A stretch of 64,000 bases of DNA from SZUA-265 sp966249405 (lineage in GTDB: Bacteria; Myxococcota_A; Polyangia; Polyangiales; Polyangiaceae): positions 1-64,000 of the forward strand of contig CBINDO010000005.1 of NCBI GenBank assembly GCA_966249405.1. Reading direction: 5' to 3'. Position numbers and translations under genes: made by a program. The notes under the pieces were generated by a model. It saw only the letters and a program-made list of their open reading frames with translations, was not told the DNA's origin and did not search any database. Below are positions 1-8,033 of this stretch, piece after piece. Position 1 is the stretch's first letter, and each line of letters begins with the position of its first letter.

Positions 1-760
1 TGTCAGCCGCGCCACGCACTCCCGAGACGAGGTAGTGAGTGAAGAACGCCGCGCCGATGCGGTCCGACTCTTGCGCCGCTTCATTGGCCGAGCTGGCCGT
101 GAGGAACGCGTGGCCGCGGGCGTCGATCGAGACGTCGTTCAGAAACGAGGGGCGCCGTGTCCCACCGCGCAACCGGAGCATCGCCCCGGACGCGCACGAG
201 TCGAGCACCGCGATTCGGACGTCGGCGCCGGTCGCCTCGAGCCATTGGCGAAGTTGGGCGTAGCTCACGTGTTCGGAGCCGAGCATGAGCCCAGTTTCGT
301 CGGAGTGGCCAGAGTAATAGATGAAAACCTCGCGGCGCGCGCCCTCGTTTTTCGCGGCTTCGATCGCGGTCTCGAGTTGTTCGAACGCAGCTTGCAGCGA
401 GGCGCGAGTCGCGCCGTTGATGAGCGTCAGGTCTGCGCCGCGCAAGCCGCCCAAATGCTGGAGCACCTCCGCCATGGCCTTGGCATCGGAGTCGGCGAAG
501 CGCAGTCGAGTGCGGCTGGCTCCTCCGTCGTTGGACGACGCTACCAGGGCAAAACGACGGACCGCCGCCGCGCTTTCGCGGGGGGCCGCTGCTTGAGCGT
601 GGGCTCGCGTGAGCGGCAGGAGGGTGCCAAGACCCAAGGCGCACGCGGCGACCAGTCGCCTCGAGCGACGCAGCCGGGGTTTGATCGAGGTTACGGCTCT
701 CGGTGATGACACTTGCCGGGAGGGACTCTGCTCTGGAGGTAAGGGATGTTGGGTTCTCAT
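1..760 (-). CDS. Caspase-like (C14-type) peptidase, 3' end cut by window
   Basis: Secreted or periplasmic caspase-family protease, seen from its start to about residue 253. Both parts of the catalytic dyad are visible: His152 in YYSGHSDE and Cys189 in VLDSCASGA, the usual caspase/metacaspase spacing after the two core beta strands. A hydrophobic stretch at about residues 36-50 ending in AHAQA looks like a signal peptide. The ATG at 760 overlaps the stop of the upstream gene (ATGA), so the two are probably translationally coupled; a GTG at residue 17 is an alternative start. It is the third gene of an ECF sigma / membrane anti-sigma / caspase operon. Bacterial caspase homologues (orthocaspases) usually cut after Arg or Lys; substrate preference cannot be read here. 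The C-terminal part lies outside the window. Confidence 0.85.
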   Translation of the reverse strand, partial: MRTQHPLPPEQSPSRQVSSPRAVTSIKPRLRRSRRLVAACALGLGTLLPLTRAHAQAAAPRESAAAVRRFALVASSNDGGASRTRLRFADSDAKAMAEVLQHLGGLRGADLTLINGATRASLQAAFEQLETAIEAAKNEGARREVFIYYSGHSDETGLMLGSEHVSYAQLRQWLEATGADVRIAVLDSCASGAMLRLRGGTRRPSFLNDVSIDARGHAFLTASSANEAAQESDRIGAAFFTHYLVSGVRGAAD

Positions 761-1581
761 GGGGTACTCTTGTGGAGGGACAACTCGGTCGTCACGAAGG
801 CTGGAGGTAATGTTGCACCGGCGCGCATGGCGTCGATGATGGTGTCAGTGGTGAAAGGTTGTTTGCTGGCCACGAACACGAATCGTTCGCGGCCGGAGGT
901 AGCGTCGAGCTCGAAGGCATGGCCAAGCGCGGTCTCGCCTTGGGGGTTCAGTGGAACGGCGGGACCCTGGGCTTCGGGGAGGTGCAACGTCACGGCTCGG
1001 TTACCGTCCACCGAGAGCACGACCCCGTAGCGATAACCTGCCGCCACGTACGCGACTTGGATCACGTCGCCAGGCCACACCGCGCTGCCGTCGTGCAGTG
1101 GGGAAGCTCCGTCCGAGGTCTTTTTGTAGATGGTCAACCGTGGCACGAGCCCCTTCAGCCGCACTTCGTCGGTCGGGTTCGACGCTTTCGCGTCCGAGGC
1201 CACGGCGTCGGGGCCTTGCAGCGCCGGATCCGAGCCGAGCAAACCGCGCTCGAGCGGCAGCGAGGTCGCGATCGCGATCAGCGCCGCGCCGCTCGCAACG
1301 ATGGGCAGACTGACGCGAAGGTCGGTGAGACGAAAGCCGGCCCGCGCCGCGTCGTGCCTGGCGCGCTGCGTCGCGAGGCGGCGTCGAATCTCGGCGGCCA
1401 CCGATTCCGCCGGATGTTGCTCCAGCGTCGCGCGATTGTCGTCGCGCAACCTCGTGAGCCGGGCCTCGTCGCCTGCAGCCAGCAGTTCGTCGTGGACCAG
1501 GGCCGCGCGCGACTCTGGTAGCTCACCCGCGGCGAGCCGCTCGACGAGCCAAGCTGGTACCTCTTTGCGCCGTTCAGACAT
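757..1581 (-). CDS. Membrane anti-sigma-like protein with DUF4384-like C-terminal domain
   Basis: A 274-residue protein with a charged cytoplasmic N-terminus (about 1-90), one transmembrane segment (about 91-107) and an extracytoplasmic domain (about 145-260) rich in beta-strand pattern, resembling the DUF4384 domains often found beside or fused to bacterial caspases and Ser/Thr kinases. Its start overlaps the end of the ECF sigma gene by 8 bp and its stop overlaps the caspase start, so the three are one transcription unit. Topology and position suggest it holds the sigma factor and senses an envelope signal. No zinc-binding HxxxCxxC anti-sigma motif is present, so the anti-sigma role is inferred from context only. 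Confidence 0.7.
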   Translation of the reverse strand: MSERRKEVPAWLVERLAAGELPESRAALVHDELLAAGDEARLTRLRDDNRATLEQHPAESVAAEIRRRLATQRARHDAARAGFRLTDLRVSLPIVASGAALIAIATSLPLERGLLGSDPALQGPDAVASDAKASNPTDEVRLKGLVPRLTIYKKTSDGASPLHDGSAVWPGDVIQVAYVAAGYRYGVVLSVDGNRAVTLHLPEAQGPAVPLNPQGETALGHAFELDATSGRERFVFVASKQPFTTDTIIDAMRAGATLPPAFVTTELSLHKSTP

Positions 1582-2086
1582 CGCGCGCCTCCGCGTCCAA
1601 GTTGCTGTCGTTCATCGTGGGCAGTGTGGCTTTGAGCGTTCGTAGGCGTTTGCGTACACCGGATACGGACATCCCGACCTCACTCGCCACTTCTTCGTGA
1701 GACAAGCCGTCGACGTAGTGCATCACCGCGATCAGTCGCGTGGACGGCGCGGTGCCGTTTAGCAGCCGGTCGAGCAAGCGGCGCGCCAGCGCCAGGTTCT
1801 CCGGCTCCGCGTCCGTGGCGGTCGCGATCGAGAACAACAGCGCTTCGTCCGCGTCCTCGGGGCGCCGACGTTCGGTACGCAGGCGATTCAAGCAGACGTT
1901 GGTCGCCGTCTGCAACAGCAGTGACGACAAGCCTCTGTCTTCCAAGCGTGTTTGGCGACGCAACAATTCAACGAATACATCGTGCATGGCATCCATGGCC
2001 TTTTGCTCGTCCCGCAACAGACGGCGACACCTACGCAGCACCATTGGCCCGTAGGCGCGATACAGACTCTCGATATCGACCGTCAT
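1574..2086 (-). CDS. ECF-type RNA polymerase sigma factor
   Basis: A 170-residue sigma-70-family protein. Region 2 is seen at about residues 8-70 (YRAYGPMVLRRCRRLL, then a helix with DAMHDVFVELLRR). Region 4 is at about 110-165 with the helix-turn-helix LSHEEVASEVGMSVSGVRKR. The ATG at 2086 starts with MTVDIESLYRAYG; the open frame extends upstream but that part has no sigma character. It heads the operon with the anti-sigma-like and caspase genes. Such operons are commonly autoregulated by the sigma factor itself, but no promoter pair could be confirmed here. Confidence 0.85.
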   Translation of the reverse strand: MTVDIESLYRAYGPMVLRRCRRLLRDEQKAMDAMHDVFVELLRRQTRLEDRGLSSLLLQTATNVCLNRLRTERRRPEDADEALLFSIATATDAEPENLALARRLLDRLLNGTAPSTRLIAVMHYVDGLSHEEVASEVGMSVSGVRKRLRTLKATLPTMNDSNLDAEARDV

Positions 2087-2795
2087 TGGTGGGTTGAAAT
2101 ACCTGTGGTTCTCTCTCGAACGTTTATCCGTTACGCTGGGTTTGGATCTCGCGACGAACCCAGCTGCCGGGGGTGAAGGGATATGTTGAATGCTGAGGCC
2201 AGAGCGGGGGAAAAACGACTGCCTCGAGCCCGATGGGTGGGCGTTTTTCCCTCTCACGACCGGTTCGAAGATCTGCTCTAGTGGTGCGGGGCGAACGCGT
2301 CTGGCTTCGTCGATGCACCCCGGGCAATGGCTTTTTCATGGTTCTTTGATTGTGCCTTTGGACTCTGGGCCGCCGCGCTCACGCCGAGCTCGGTTTGGCT
2401 TTCGCCGCGGGCTGTAGAGACAAACACCGCGCCGCCCGCGAAGTGTCACCACTGCGCGAATTTGGACACGGCGCGGCCGACTTGTGACTGCGCCGAGCCT
2501 ATTTCCGGCGCGAAGCGTGCTCCGATTCGGCGCTGGTGTTTCCCGCGCGCCGGGCGCTTCGGACTTCTCGCGACGTTTGGTCTTCGGGCACGTCGTGGGC
2601 TGCGGGAACGCGCAGCCAGCGAACCCGCGCAGGCACCTCGCGCCGTGGGCGCGGCTCGAAGAGTGACGGAAAGCCAGACTCCCGATTGCCGAAAATTGCT
2701 GCAATGCGGCGCACTTGCCCAGCGAAACACCGGCCGCGCGTCCCCATTTGACGGCTTTTTTGCCCAGGGCGCCCACTTCCCGATAACGGCGCCTC
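2087..2795. other. Intergenic region, about 700 bp
   Basis: Divergent region between the sigma operon and the penicillin-binding protein gene. Apart from the repeat and inverted repeat at 2197-2276, I see no coding frame with protein character. The open frames here on both strands are Arg/Ala/Pro-rich by-products of high GC. Confidence 0.5.
2197..2276. repeat. Dispersed intergenic repeat, copy A, containing an inverted repeat
   Basis: This 80-bp segment matches 10122-10201 at 55 of 80 positions in an ungapped hand alignment, including an identical run GGGGAAAAACGACTG. Within copy A, GGGAAAAACG (2208-2217) and CGTTTTTCCC (2242-2251) form a perfect 10-bp inverted repeat, so the transcript could fold into a hairpin. 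Both copies lie between divergent genes. It may be a regulatory site or a remnant of a small dispersed element. Confidence 0.5.
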
Positions 2796-4055
2796 ATGGC
2801 TTCAATGGCGCGCTGGTTAGGCCTCGGTTTGGCCGTGGGTATCGCCTCCGGACTTTATCCATTCCTGCGCAAAGGTGAACCACCCGCGCCCATCGCCGAG
2901 GTGCTCACGCGGCTCGAACGCATCGAAGCGCCCGTCAAGGCGCCGGAACCCGAAGACAACCCGGTCGAAGGTTTGGACCTGCTGCGCATGGACATCCATC
3001 CGCGCGGCGTGACCTCCCCGTTGCCCGAAAACAAAACCGCACGTCTCACCCTCGACCCCGAGCTGCAACGCGTCGCCGCGAGTTACTTGCGCCGCTACCA
3101 AATCCCTGAAGCCGGCGTGGTGATGATGGACGTCCGCACCGGAAAGGTGCTCGTCTACTCGTCGTACGTGAACAAGGGCGAGCCGTTCGACGTGAACGCG
3201 CGCTCGGAAGCACCTGCCGCGAGCGTGTTCAAGGTCGTCACCGGCGCGGCGCTCGTCGAAAAAGCCGGGCTCAACGCGGCGACCGAGCAGTGTTACCACG
3301 GCGGAAAGAGCTCCGTCACCTCCGAGGAGTTGGTGGATAACCCCGAGAAGGACAAGTGGTGCGCCTCGCTCGCGGCTGCCATGGGGCGCAGCCTCAACGT
3401 CGTGTTCGCGCGCATGGCCAAGAAGCACTTGAGCGTCGAGCAATTGACGGAGACTGCCGGCGCGTTCGGCTTCGGCATGCCCGTGCCGTTCGACGCCGTC
3501 AACGAACCCGCGCGCATTCGGTTGCCCGAAGAGCCCGACGAGTTCGCGCGCTCCGCCGCCGGGTTCTGGCACACCACTCTCTCGCCACTGGCGGGCACCG
3601 TGTTAGCGCAGACAATCGCCAACGCCGGCGTCGCGATCCGGCCGTACATCGTCGAGAAGGTGGTCGATGGCGAAGGTGAGACAATTTACGAAGCGCCATC
3701 CGATCCAGTGGTCTTGCGCCGTTCGGTAACTCCCGAAACCGCGACCGAGGTCACGCGCATGATGGTGCAAACGACGCTCAACGGCTCCGCGCACAAGGCG
3801 TTCTTCGACGCCAAGGGTCGGCCGTTCATCCCCGGCGTTACCGTGGCCGGCAAGACGGGTACGCTGAGCCGGCACCAAGAGAATCGTCACTACACGTGGT
3901 TCGTCGGGTTCGCGCCTGCGGACAAGCCGCAGGTGGCGATCGCGTCGTTGGCGGTGAACACCCCGACGTGGCGCATCAAGGGCCCGGACATCGCGCGCGA
4001 AGTGTTGCAGCGCTACTTCGAGAAGAAGCAAAACCAGGGCCTCGCTCAGAAGTGA
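2796..4055 (+). CDS. Penicillin-binding protein transpeptidase, class B-like
   Basis: A 419-residue membrane-anchored D,D-transpeptidase that would cross-link peptidoglycan in the periplasm. An N-terminal hydrophobic anchor (about residues 5-24) is followed by a short linker and the transpeptidase domain (about 85-405). All three active-site motifs are visible: SVFK (Ser143, Lys146), SLN (199-201) and KTGT (353-356). There is no glycosyltransferase domain, no PASTA repeat and only a very short N-terminal region, so it is smaller than typical FtsI or PBP2. It stands alone, far from any division cluster, and is probably an accessory PBP. A second ATG at 2805 is possible; no clear ribosome-binding site separates the two. 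Confidence 0.88.
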   Translation: MASMARWLGLGLAVGIASGLYPFLRKGEPPAPIAEVLTRLERIEAPVKAPEPEDNPVEGLDLLRMDIHPRGVTSPLPENKTARLTLDPELQRVAASYLRRYQIPEAGVVMMDVRTGKVLVYSSYVNKGEPFDVNARSEAPAASVFKVVTGAALVEKAGLNAATEQCYHGGKSSVTSEELVDNPEKDKWCASLAAAMGRSLNVVFARMAKKHLSVEQLTETAGAFGFGMPVPFDAVNEPARIRLPEEPDEFARSAAGFWHTTLSPLAGTVLAQTIANAGVAIRPYIVEKVVDGEGETIYEAPSDPVVLRRSVTPETATEVTRMMVQTTLNGSAHKAFFDAKGRPFIPGVTVAGKTGTLSRHQENRHYTWFVGFAPADKPQVAIASLAVNTPTWRIKGPDIAREVLQRYFEKKQNQGLAQK

Positions 4056-4351
4056 CGCGTTCGAACGTCGCGTCTGACGTTCGGGCCGCGCCGTTTGGGG
4101 TTGGGCCCAGCACCCAGCGTCACCTAACGGCTCCCGCCCACCGAGGGCGTTGGGTTCACTTTACGGCCTTGTCCCGGCACATGAACGCCGGCGGGACCGG
4201 GGCCGCGAAACGGCGGCTCCGAACCGCAGCCTCGACGGCACACGCCGGCGCTTCCGTCATTATGTATTAACTCAATCCGGTGAGTTCCAGCGCGGCACAG
4301 CGCTTCTGCCGGTGGATATGGGTACGGGGTAACGCCGCTGCGGCGCTCGGC

Positions 4352-4681
4352 TCAGCGATAGAACACGGCGAGCCAAATCGTGTCTTCGTCGGGCGTCGTC
4401 CAGGCGACGCGATGGCGCACGTGCGCCGGTATGTCGACCCAATCGCCCGGCACGAGTGTGCGGCGCGAGTCCGGAAACTCGAGCACGGCGCTGCCAGCGA
4501 TCAGCAACACGTATTCCGACTCGTCTTGGTCGTACCAAAACCCCGGGGCCGAGACGTGGCCGCGCGACACGATGCGCTCGACGCGCACCTCGCGGCCCGT
4601 CGCCAGAGCCGTCACCGTTTCTTCGCCTCGCGGCGGCACGATTCCCTCGAACAGGTTACCTGCAGGCACGCGCGGCAGCAT
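4352..4681 (-). CDS. Small single-domain cupin protein
   Basis: A 109-residue beta-barrel cupin. The segment with GFWYDQDESEYV and later GDWVDIPAHVRHRV has the two-motif cupin pattern, with a Gly-rich turn and the terminal His pair. The first motif carries Gln/Asp/Glu where many cupins have HxH, so metal binding would be atypical. The ATG at 4681 starts MLPRVPAGNLFEG; the longer open frame upstream overlaps the next gene and has no protein character. It follows a small membrane protein and a LysR regulator on the same strand. Function unknown; cupins of this size are often sugar or amino-acid binding or isomerase-like. Confidence 0.75.
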   Translation of the reverse strand: MLPRVPAGNLFEGIVPPRGEETVTALATGREVRVERIVSRGHVSAPGFWYDQDESEYVLLIAGSAVLEFPDSRRTLVPGDWVDIPAHVRHRVAWTTPDEDTIWLAVFYR

Positions 4682-4749
4682 ATCACACCGCTTGGGCCTG
4701 GCACGCCGACGATCGCGGGCCGTTGGCGTCGCGGCGCTCGAGTTTGCCG

Positions 4750-5169
4750 TTAGGCTCGCGAGCTGTGGGGTGGGGTCGCCATAGTCGGCGTGCGGGACGC
4801 TCGCGTCCCACGCTTCGAAAGCCACACCAAGAGCACGAAGCCGACACAAAGCAACACCGACTCGAGGTTGTCTCGGAGGCGCGGCGCGAAGATAAGTACG
4901 TAACCCTTGTCCTTGATCAGCGCGGCGAAGCTCGAGACGCAGAAAGGCATCAGGAACAGGCGGAAAATCTGCCAGCGTCCGAGTTTGGTCGCCCCTTGGG
5001 CGGTACTCAGGTACAGACCACAGCCGATGATGACGCTCAGCCCGATCGAAGTCAGCCACAAACGTGGTGAAGGGTCGAAGCAGCGCGCAGCAGTGGAGAG
5101 CCACCAGATCAGGTAACACCACAAGACCGTCCGCGCCGTGTTGAGCGCGCTGAGATACCGGAGCAACAT
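4750..5169 (-). CDS. Small integral membrane protein
   Basis: A 139-residue protein with about four hydrophobic segments (roughly residues 10-28, 37-55, 68-85 and 105-118) and a polar C-terminal tail. I do not recognise a family; the motif LFLMPFCVSSFAALIKDKGYV looks conserved in style rather than random. The ATG at 5169 was chosen because the region upstream in this frame is Arg/Pro-rich and overlaps the LysR gene. It lies between LysR and cupin genes on the same strand with gaps of about 60-70 bp, so co-transcription is possible. Confidence 0.6.
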   Translation of the reverse strand: MLLRYLSALNTARTVLWCYLIWWLSTAARCFDPSPRLWLTSIGLSVIIGCGLYLSTAQGATKLGRWQIFRLFLMPFCVSSFAALIKDKGYVLIFAPRLRDNLESVLLCVGFVLLVWLSKRGTRASRTPTMATPPHSSRA

Positions 5170-5231
5170 CGTCGCCGGTACCCTTATCACGACAATTGTT
5201 GCGGGGGAGTTACGAGTCCGCGTTCCGGCGG

Positions 5232-6140
5232 TCATTGAAAGACGTCCGCGACCTCGAGTGCCACGTGGTCCACGAACGCCCGGAGCGTCGGCGATACGTG
5301 TGCGGTCGCGGGATACACTGCGTGGAGAAGGGAATCCGGCCCACGCCAGTCGGGCAACACGCGACGCAGGCCAACGTCCGGCATACCTTTGCCCGACACC
5401 TGGCTGGGCAATAACGCGATTCCCATCCCACTGATGCAGGCTCGCGTGAGCGCTTCGAAGTCGGTGGCGGCGAAATGCCCCGATACGCGGATGCTGACAC
5501 TCCGCGCGGGACCTGCCACCGTGGCGCTGCTTCGCAGTTGCCACTTCTGATGCGGTTGGTCTTCGCTGAATACCAAACATTCGTGTGTGAGCAGTTCGTT
5601 CACTCGAGTCGGGCTACCGTTACGCTCGAGGTATTCCTCGCTCGCGAACAGCCGGAATTCTCCTGCGGCGAGACGTCGCGCAATCAACGTGGAGGACGTT
5701 AGCGGTCCGGCGCGCAACGCGAGATCGACCCCCTCGGCCACGAGGTCCACACGGCGATTGGTCGCCAAGACGACGATCTTCACTTGGGGATGTCTCGCCA
5801 GGAACGATTGCACGATGGGCACCATGTTGATGCGCGACATGTCCGCCGGAGTGGTCACCCGTAACGTGCCGCGGAGCTCACCGTCGTGATCGACGATCGC
5901 CCTGGTCGCCGCTTCCAGCTCGAGGATGTGTTGCTCGGCGTGTTCGAATAGGCGGTAACCCGCCTCCGTAACGGAGAGGCGGCGCGTCGTGCGCTGCACC
6001 AGGCGAACACCCAGTTGTGCCTCGAGGTCCGCCAGTCGACGGCTGACGGTGCTCTTGGGCAAGCCGAGGTTCGTCGCTGCCTTGGTTAGACTGCCGAACC
6101 GAACTACCTTCGCAAATGTGCGCAAATGTTCGAGATCCAC
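5232..6140 (-). CDS. LysR-family transcriptional regulator
   Basis: A 302-residue LysR protein. The winged helix-turn-helix (about residues 1-60) includes LTKAATNLGLPKSTVSRRLADLE, followed by a periplasmic-binding-protein-like effector domain to the end. The GTG at 6140, giving VDLEHLRTF, is preferred because LysR proteins normally start about six residues before this helix; the frame runs further upstream without family character. It is divergent from the DoxX gene (start 6260), the classic arrangement in which the LysR protein controls its neighbour. An inverted repeat suitable as its operator lies in the shared intergenic region. Confidence 0.88.
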   Translation of the reverse strand: MDLEHLRTFAKVVRFGSLTKAATNLGLPKSTVSRRLADLEAQLGVRLVQRTTRRLSVTEAGYRLFEHAEQHILELEAATRAIVDHDGELRGTLRVTTPADMSRINMVPIVQSFLARHPQVKIVVLATNRRVDLVAEGVDLALRAGPLTSSTLIARRLAAGEFRLFASEEYLERNGSPTRVNELLTHECLVFSEDQPHQKWQLRSSATVAGPARSVSIRVSGHFAATDFEALTRACISGMGIALLPSQVSGKGMPDVGLRRVLPDWRGPDSLLHAVYPATAHVSPTLRAFVDHVALEVADVFQ

Positions 6141-6171
6141 GCCGGTGAGGATCCATGATTGTTCCGAGATT

Positions 6172-6197
6172 GCAACAGTGAATGGCGATATTGTTGC
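6172..6197. promoter_or_regulatory. Inverted repeat, probable LysR operator
   Basis: GCAACA (6172-6177) and TGTTGC (6192-6197) form a perfect inverted repeat separated by 14 bp, between the divergent LysR start (6140) and DoxX start (6260). LysR proteins typically bind imperfect dyads of about this span. No promoter hexamers were assigned. Confidence 0.45.
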
Positions 6198-6259
6198 CTT
6201 GCTGATGGGTGGGGGCGGCTGTAGATCAAAGCCACCCAGCGACCAAAAGGAACTCAACC

Positions 6260-6697
6260 ATGAACAAATCCGTACAGAACATCGCCACTATCGCAGCTCG
6301 CGTCTTGCTCGGTCTCATCTTCTTCGTGTTCGGCCTCAACGGCTTCTTGCAGTTCATCCCGATGCCACCGCCGTCCGGTCAGGGCGGAGCGTTCGTGATG
6401 GCGCTGCTGGCGACGGGTTACATGTTCCCGTTAATCAAGGGCGTCGAGGTGATCGGAGGGTTGCTGTTGCTGGCTAACCGCGCCGTGCCGTTTGCGCTCG
6501 TAATCTTGGCGCCCATCATCGTGAACATCGCGGCCTACCATGTCATTCTCGAGCCGGGATTCGGCATGGTCGTCGTCCTGGGTGTGCTCACGACTTACCT
6601 CGCGTACGTGCATCGCGATCAATTCGCTCCATTGTTTCGCTCACGGTCGACGCAGTTGGGCGCCACCGATACCAGCCGGACAGCGGAAGCTCACTGA
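6260..6697 (+). CDS. DoxX-family membrane protein
   Basis: A 145-residue protein with four membrane segments (about residues 10-32, 47-70, 75-97 and 100-120). The features FFVFGLNGFLQF and GVEVIGGLLLL are typical of the DoxX/DoxD family, associated with quinone- or thiol-linked redox in the membrane and with stress or aromatic catabolism loci. The start at 6260 has AAAGGA nine bases upstream; the longer frame lacks this. It is divergent from a LysR regulator that probably controls it. A strong hairpin follows the gene. Confidence 0.85.
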   Translation: MNKSVQNIATIAARVLLGLIFFVFGLNGFLQFIPMPPPSGQGGAFVMALLATGYMFPLIKGVEVIGGLLLLANRAVPFALVILAPIIVNIAAYHVILEPGFGMVVVLGVLTTYLAYVHRDQFAPLFRSRSTQLGATDTSRTAEAH

Positions 6698-7109
6698 GCC
6701 CACTTCTGAACACGTTTCGGGGCGCCCGGCAGCTTGCCTGGGCGCCCTCTCGCGTTTTGTTTCACGTCGACCGCCCGCATGGTGTCGCCCGCTGCCTTCC
6801 GATGCAGGTGACCGCCTCGAGTGAACCGGCCTTGGCGCGATTTCCGGAGCTCCTGTGGGAGGCTGTGGCACACCGTCTTTCACGTTGTTGCGCACCGCGC
6901 CGAGCCATCAGAGCAGGGGTTTTGGCGCCCCCCGTTGGTATGGGCGTTGCCGTCAGCCCCCGAGTGGCTCCAGTGTTCCGCTTTTGGCCGGTGTTCCAGC
7001 GCAGAACGAAGTGAAAAAATTCGTTAATAGTTCCGCGTTTAGGGACCGTTTAGTCAATGAGTACCAGGAACTTGGTGCACTTCTTTCGTCTCGTTGCTAA
7101 GGTGGTAGT
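6698..7109. other. Intergenic region
   Basis: About 410 bp between the DoxX gene and the next small gene. It holds the terminator at 6720-6747; I see no further gene. The last 100 bp are more AT-rich than the surroundings and may carry the promoter of the gene at 7110. Confidence 0.4.
6720..6747 (+). terminator. Probable rho-independent terminator after DoxX gene
   Basis: GGGCGCCC (6720-6727) pairs with GGGCGCCC (6740-6747), and GGCA/TGCC extend the stem with one bulged T and a 3-nt loop. A short T-rich stretch (gttttgttt) follows about 10 bp later. Confidence 0.6.
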
Positions 7110-7361
7110 GTGCAAGTGGTGTTGCGAAAACTGGGCAGGGGCTCTCGAGCGGTCGCAGGGAAGCTGATTCGCGCGCCGCGAAAAGGCTCCGTCATCGTCA
7201 TCGAGTTTTCCGACGGCATGCACGAGTACGTCACCACGCCCGTCCGGCGCGTGATGCGGATGGCTGAAAAGGACGTCTTTTACATCGAGACAGCCAACAG
7301 CCGGTACCGCCTCGAAGTCCGAGATCCCGAAGCGGACCTCGACGACGCGATCAGCGGCTGA
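7110..7361 (+). CDS. Small beta-rich protein of unknown function
   Basis: An 83-residue protein with a basic N-terminus and an alternating hydrophobic pattern (SVIVIEFSDG, DVFYIETANSRYRLEV) suggesting a small beta sheet. It starts with GTG at 7110, with a purine-rich AAGGTGG a few bases upstream. No signal peptide or membrane segment. I do not recognise it; its codon-position pattern looks genuine and the region upstream is promoter-like (AT-richer). Confidence 0.55.
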   Translation: MQVVLRKLGRGSRAVAGKLIRAPRKGSVIVIEFSDGMHEYVTTPVRRVMRMAEKDVFYIETANSRYRLEVRDPEADLDDAISG

Positions 7362-7679
7362 CCCAGCCACCGGGTTGGAGCCCGAGAGCGGTCGGGGCGA
7401 CCTGGGGCGACCCGTCAGGGACCAGAACGACAGGCGTCAAACCACCAGGGCTCGGCCGCCGGACGGCAGCATTGGCTCGCGAGGGCTGCCCGTTGGGCTT
7501 CCGTCGAGACGGCACGGCCACCACGCTCCGTGGGGTGGGCGCGGAACCCCATTGTTCGTCGCGCGTTTTGTGGGTCTGACCCCAACATGGACTGGAAAAT
7601 CTCTCCGGGCTGAGCTAACCACGCCGGCTCCGCCGCGGTGAGGCCGCGGAGTGAGTGCAACATTCGCGAGAGAAGAACC
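7362..7679. other. Intergenic region
   Basis: About 320 bp without a convincing gene on either strand. The overlapping open frames are composition by-products. Nothing further identified. Confidence 0.4.
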
Positions 7680-7799
7680 ATGGGACGTTTTGATAGCCGC
7701 AACACCAAGAAGATGCGTCGCCGCAAGGCACAGGCCAAGAAGAAGGCGCGCCTGCAGCGCAAGGCCGAGGCTACGCGCGCAGAACGCCAAGGCAAGTGA
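7680..7799 (+). CDS. Very small, strongly basic protein (39 aa)
   Basis: A short frame from ATG at 7680 to TGA at 7797-7799 encodes 39 residues starting MGRFDSRNTKKMRRRK. Nearly half are Lys or Arg, and there are few hydrophobic residues. AGAGAAGA lies just upstream as a ribosome-binding site. The composition resembles small ribosomal or nucleic-acid-binding proteins; it is not a recognised ribosomal protein. A long imperfect hairpin follows the stop. A similar-looking basic ORF occurs at 62240-62419. Confidence 0.55.
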   Translation: MGRFDSRNTKKMRRRKAQAKKKARLQRKAEATRAERQGK

Positions 7800-7801
7800 A
7801 G

Positions 7802-7852
7802 CGACTCGAGGGGTCGTCGCGTGCCAGTGGCGCGAGCGGCGATCCCTCGTCG
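7802..7852 (+). terminator. Imperfect long hairpin after the basic ORF
   Basis: The segments 7802-7821 and 7831-7852 are imperfectly self-complementary (for example CGAC..GAGGG against CCCTCGTCG). It lies directly after the 39-aa gene and could act as its terminator, although no T-tract follows. Confidence 0.35.
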
Positions 7853-8033
7853 TGGGCCTAGTCAGCGCTCATTGGCTCCGCGGACCGTTCCAGACCGCGA
7901 AGTGCAGGAGCGACCGGCAGGAGCGACGAGCAGGAGGGGACAGCGCGATGGTGCCAGGGGAGACCAGCGAAGCGTTTCCGGTGAGACAGTTTTGGTGCGA
8001 TCACCCGCGCCGAAGAGCGGTGCCGCGCGCCCG

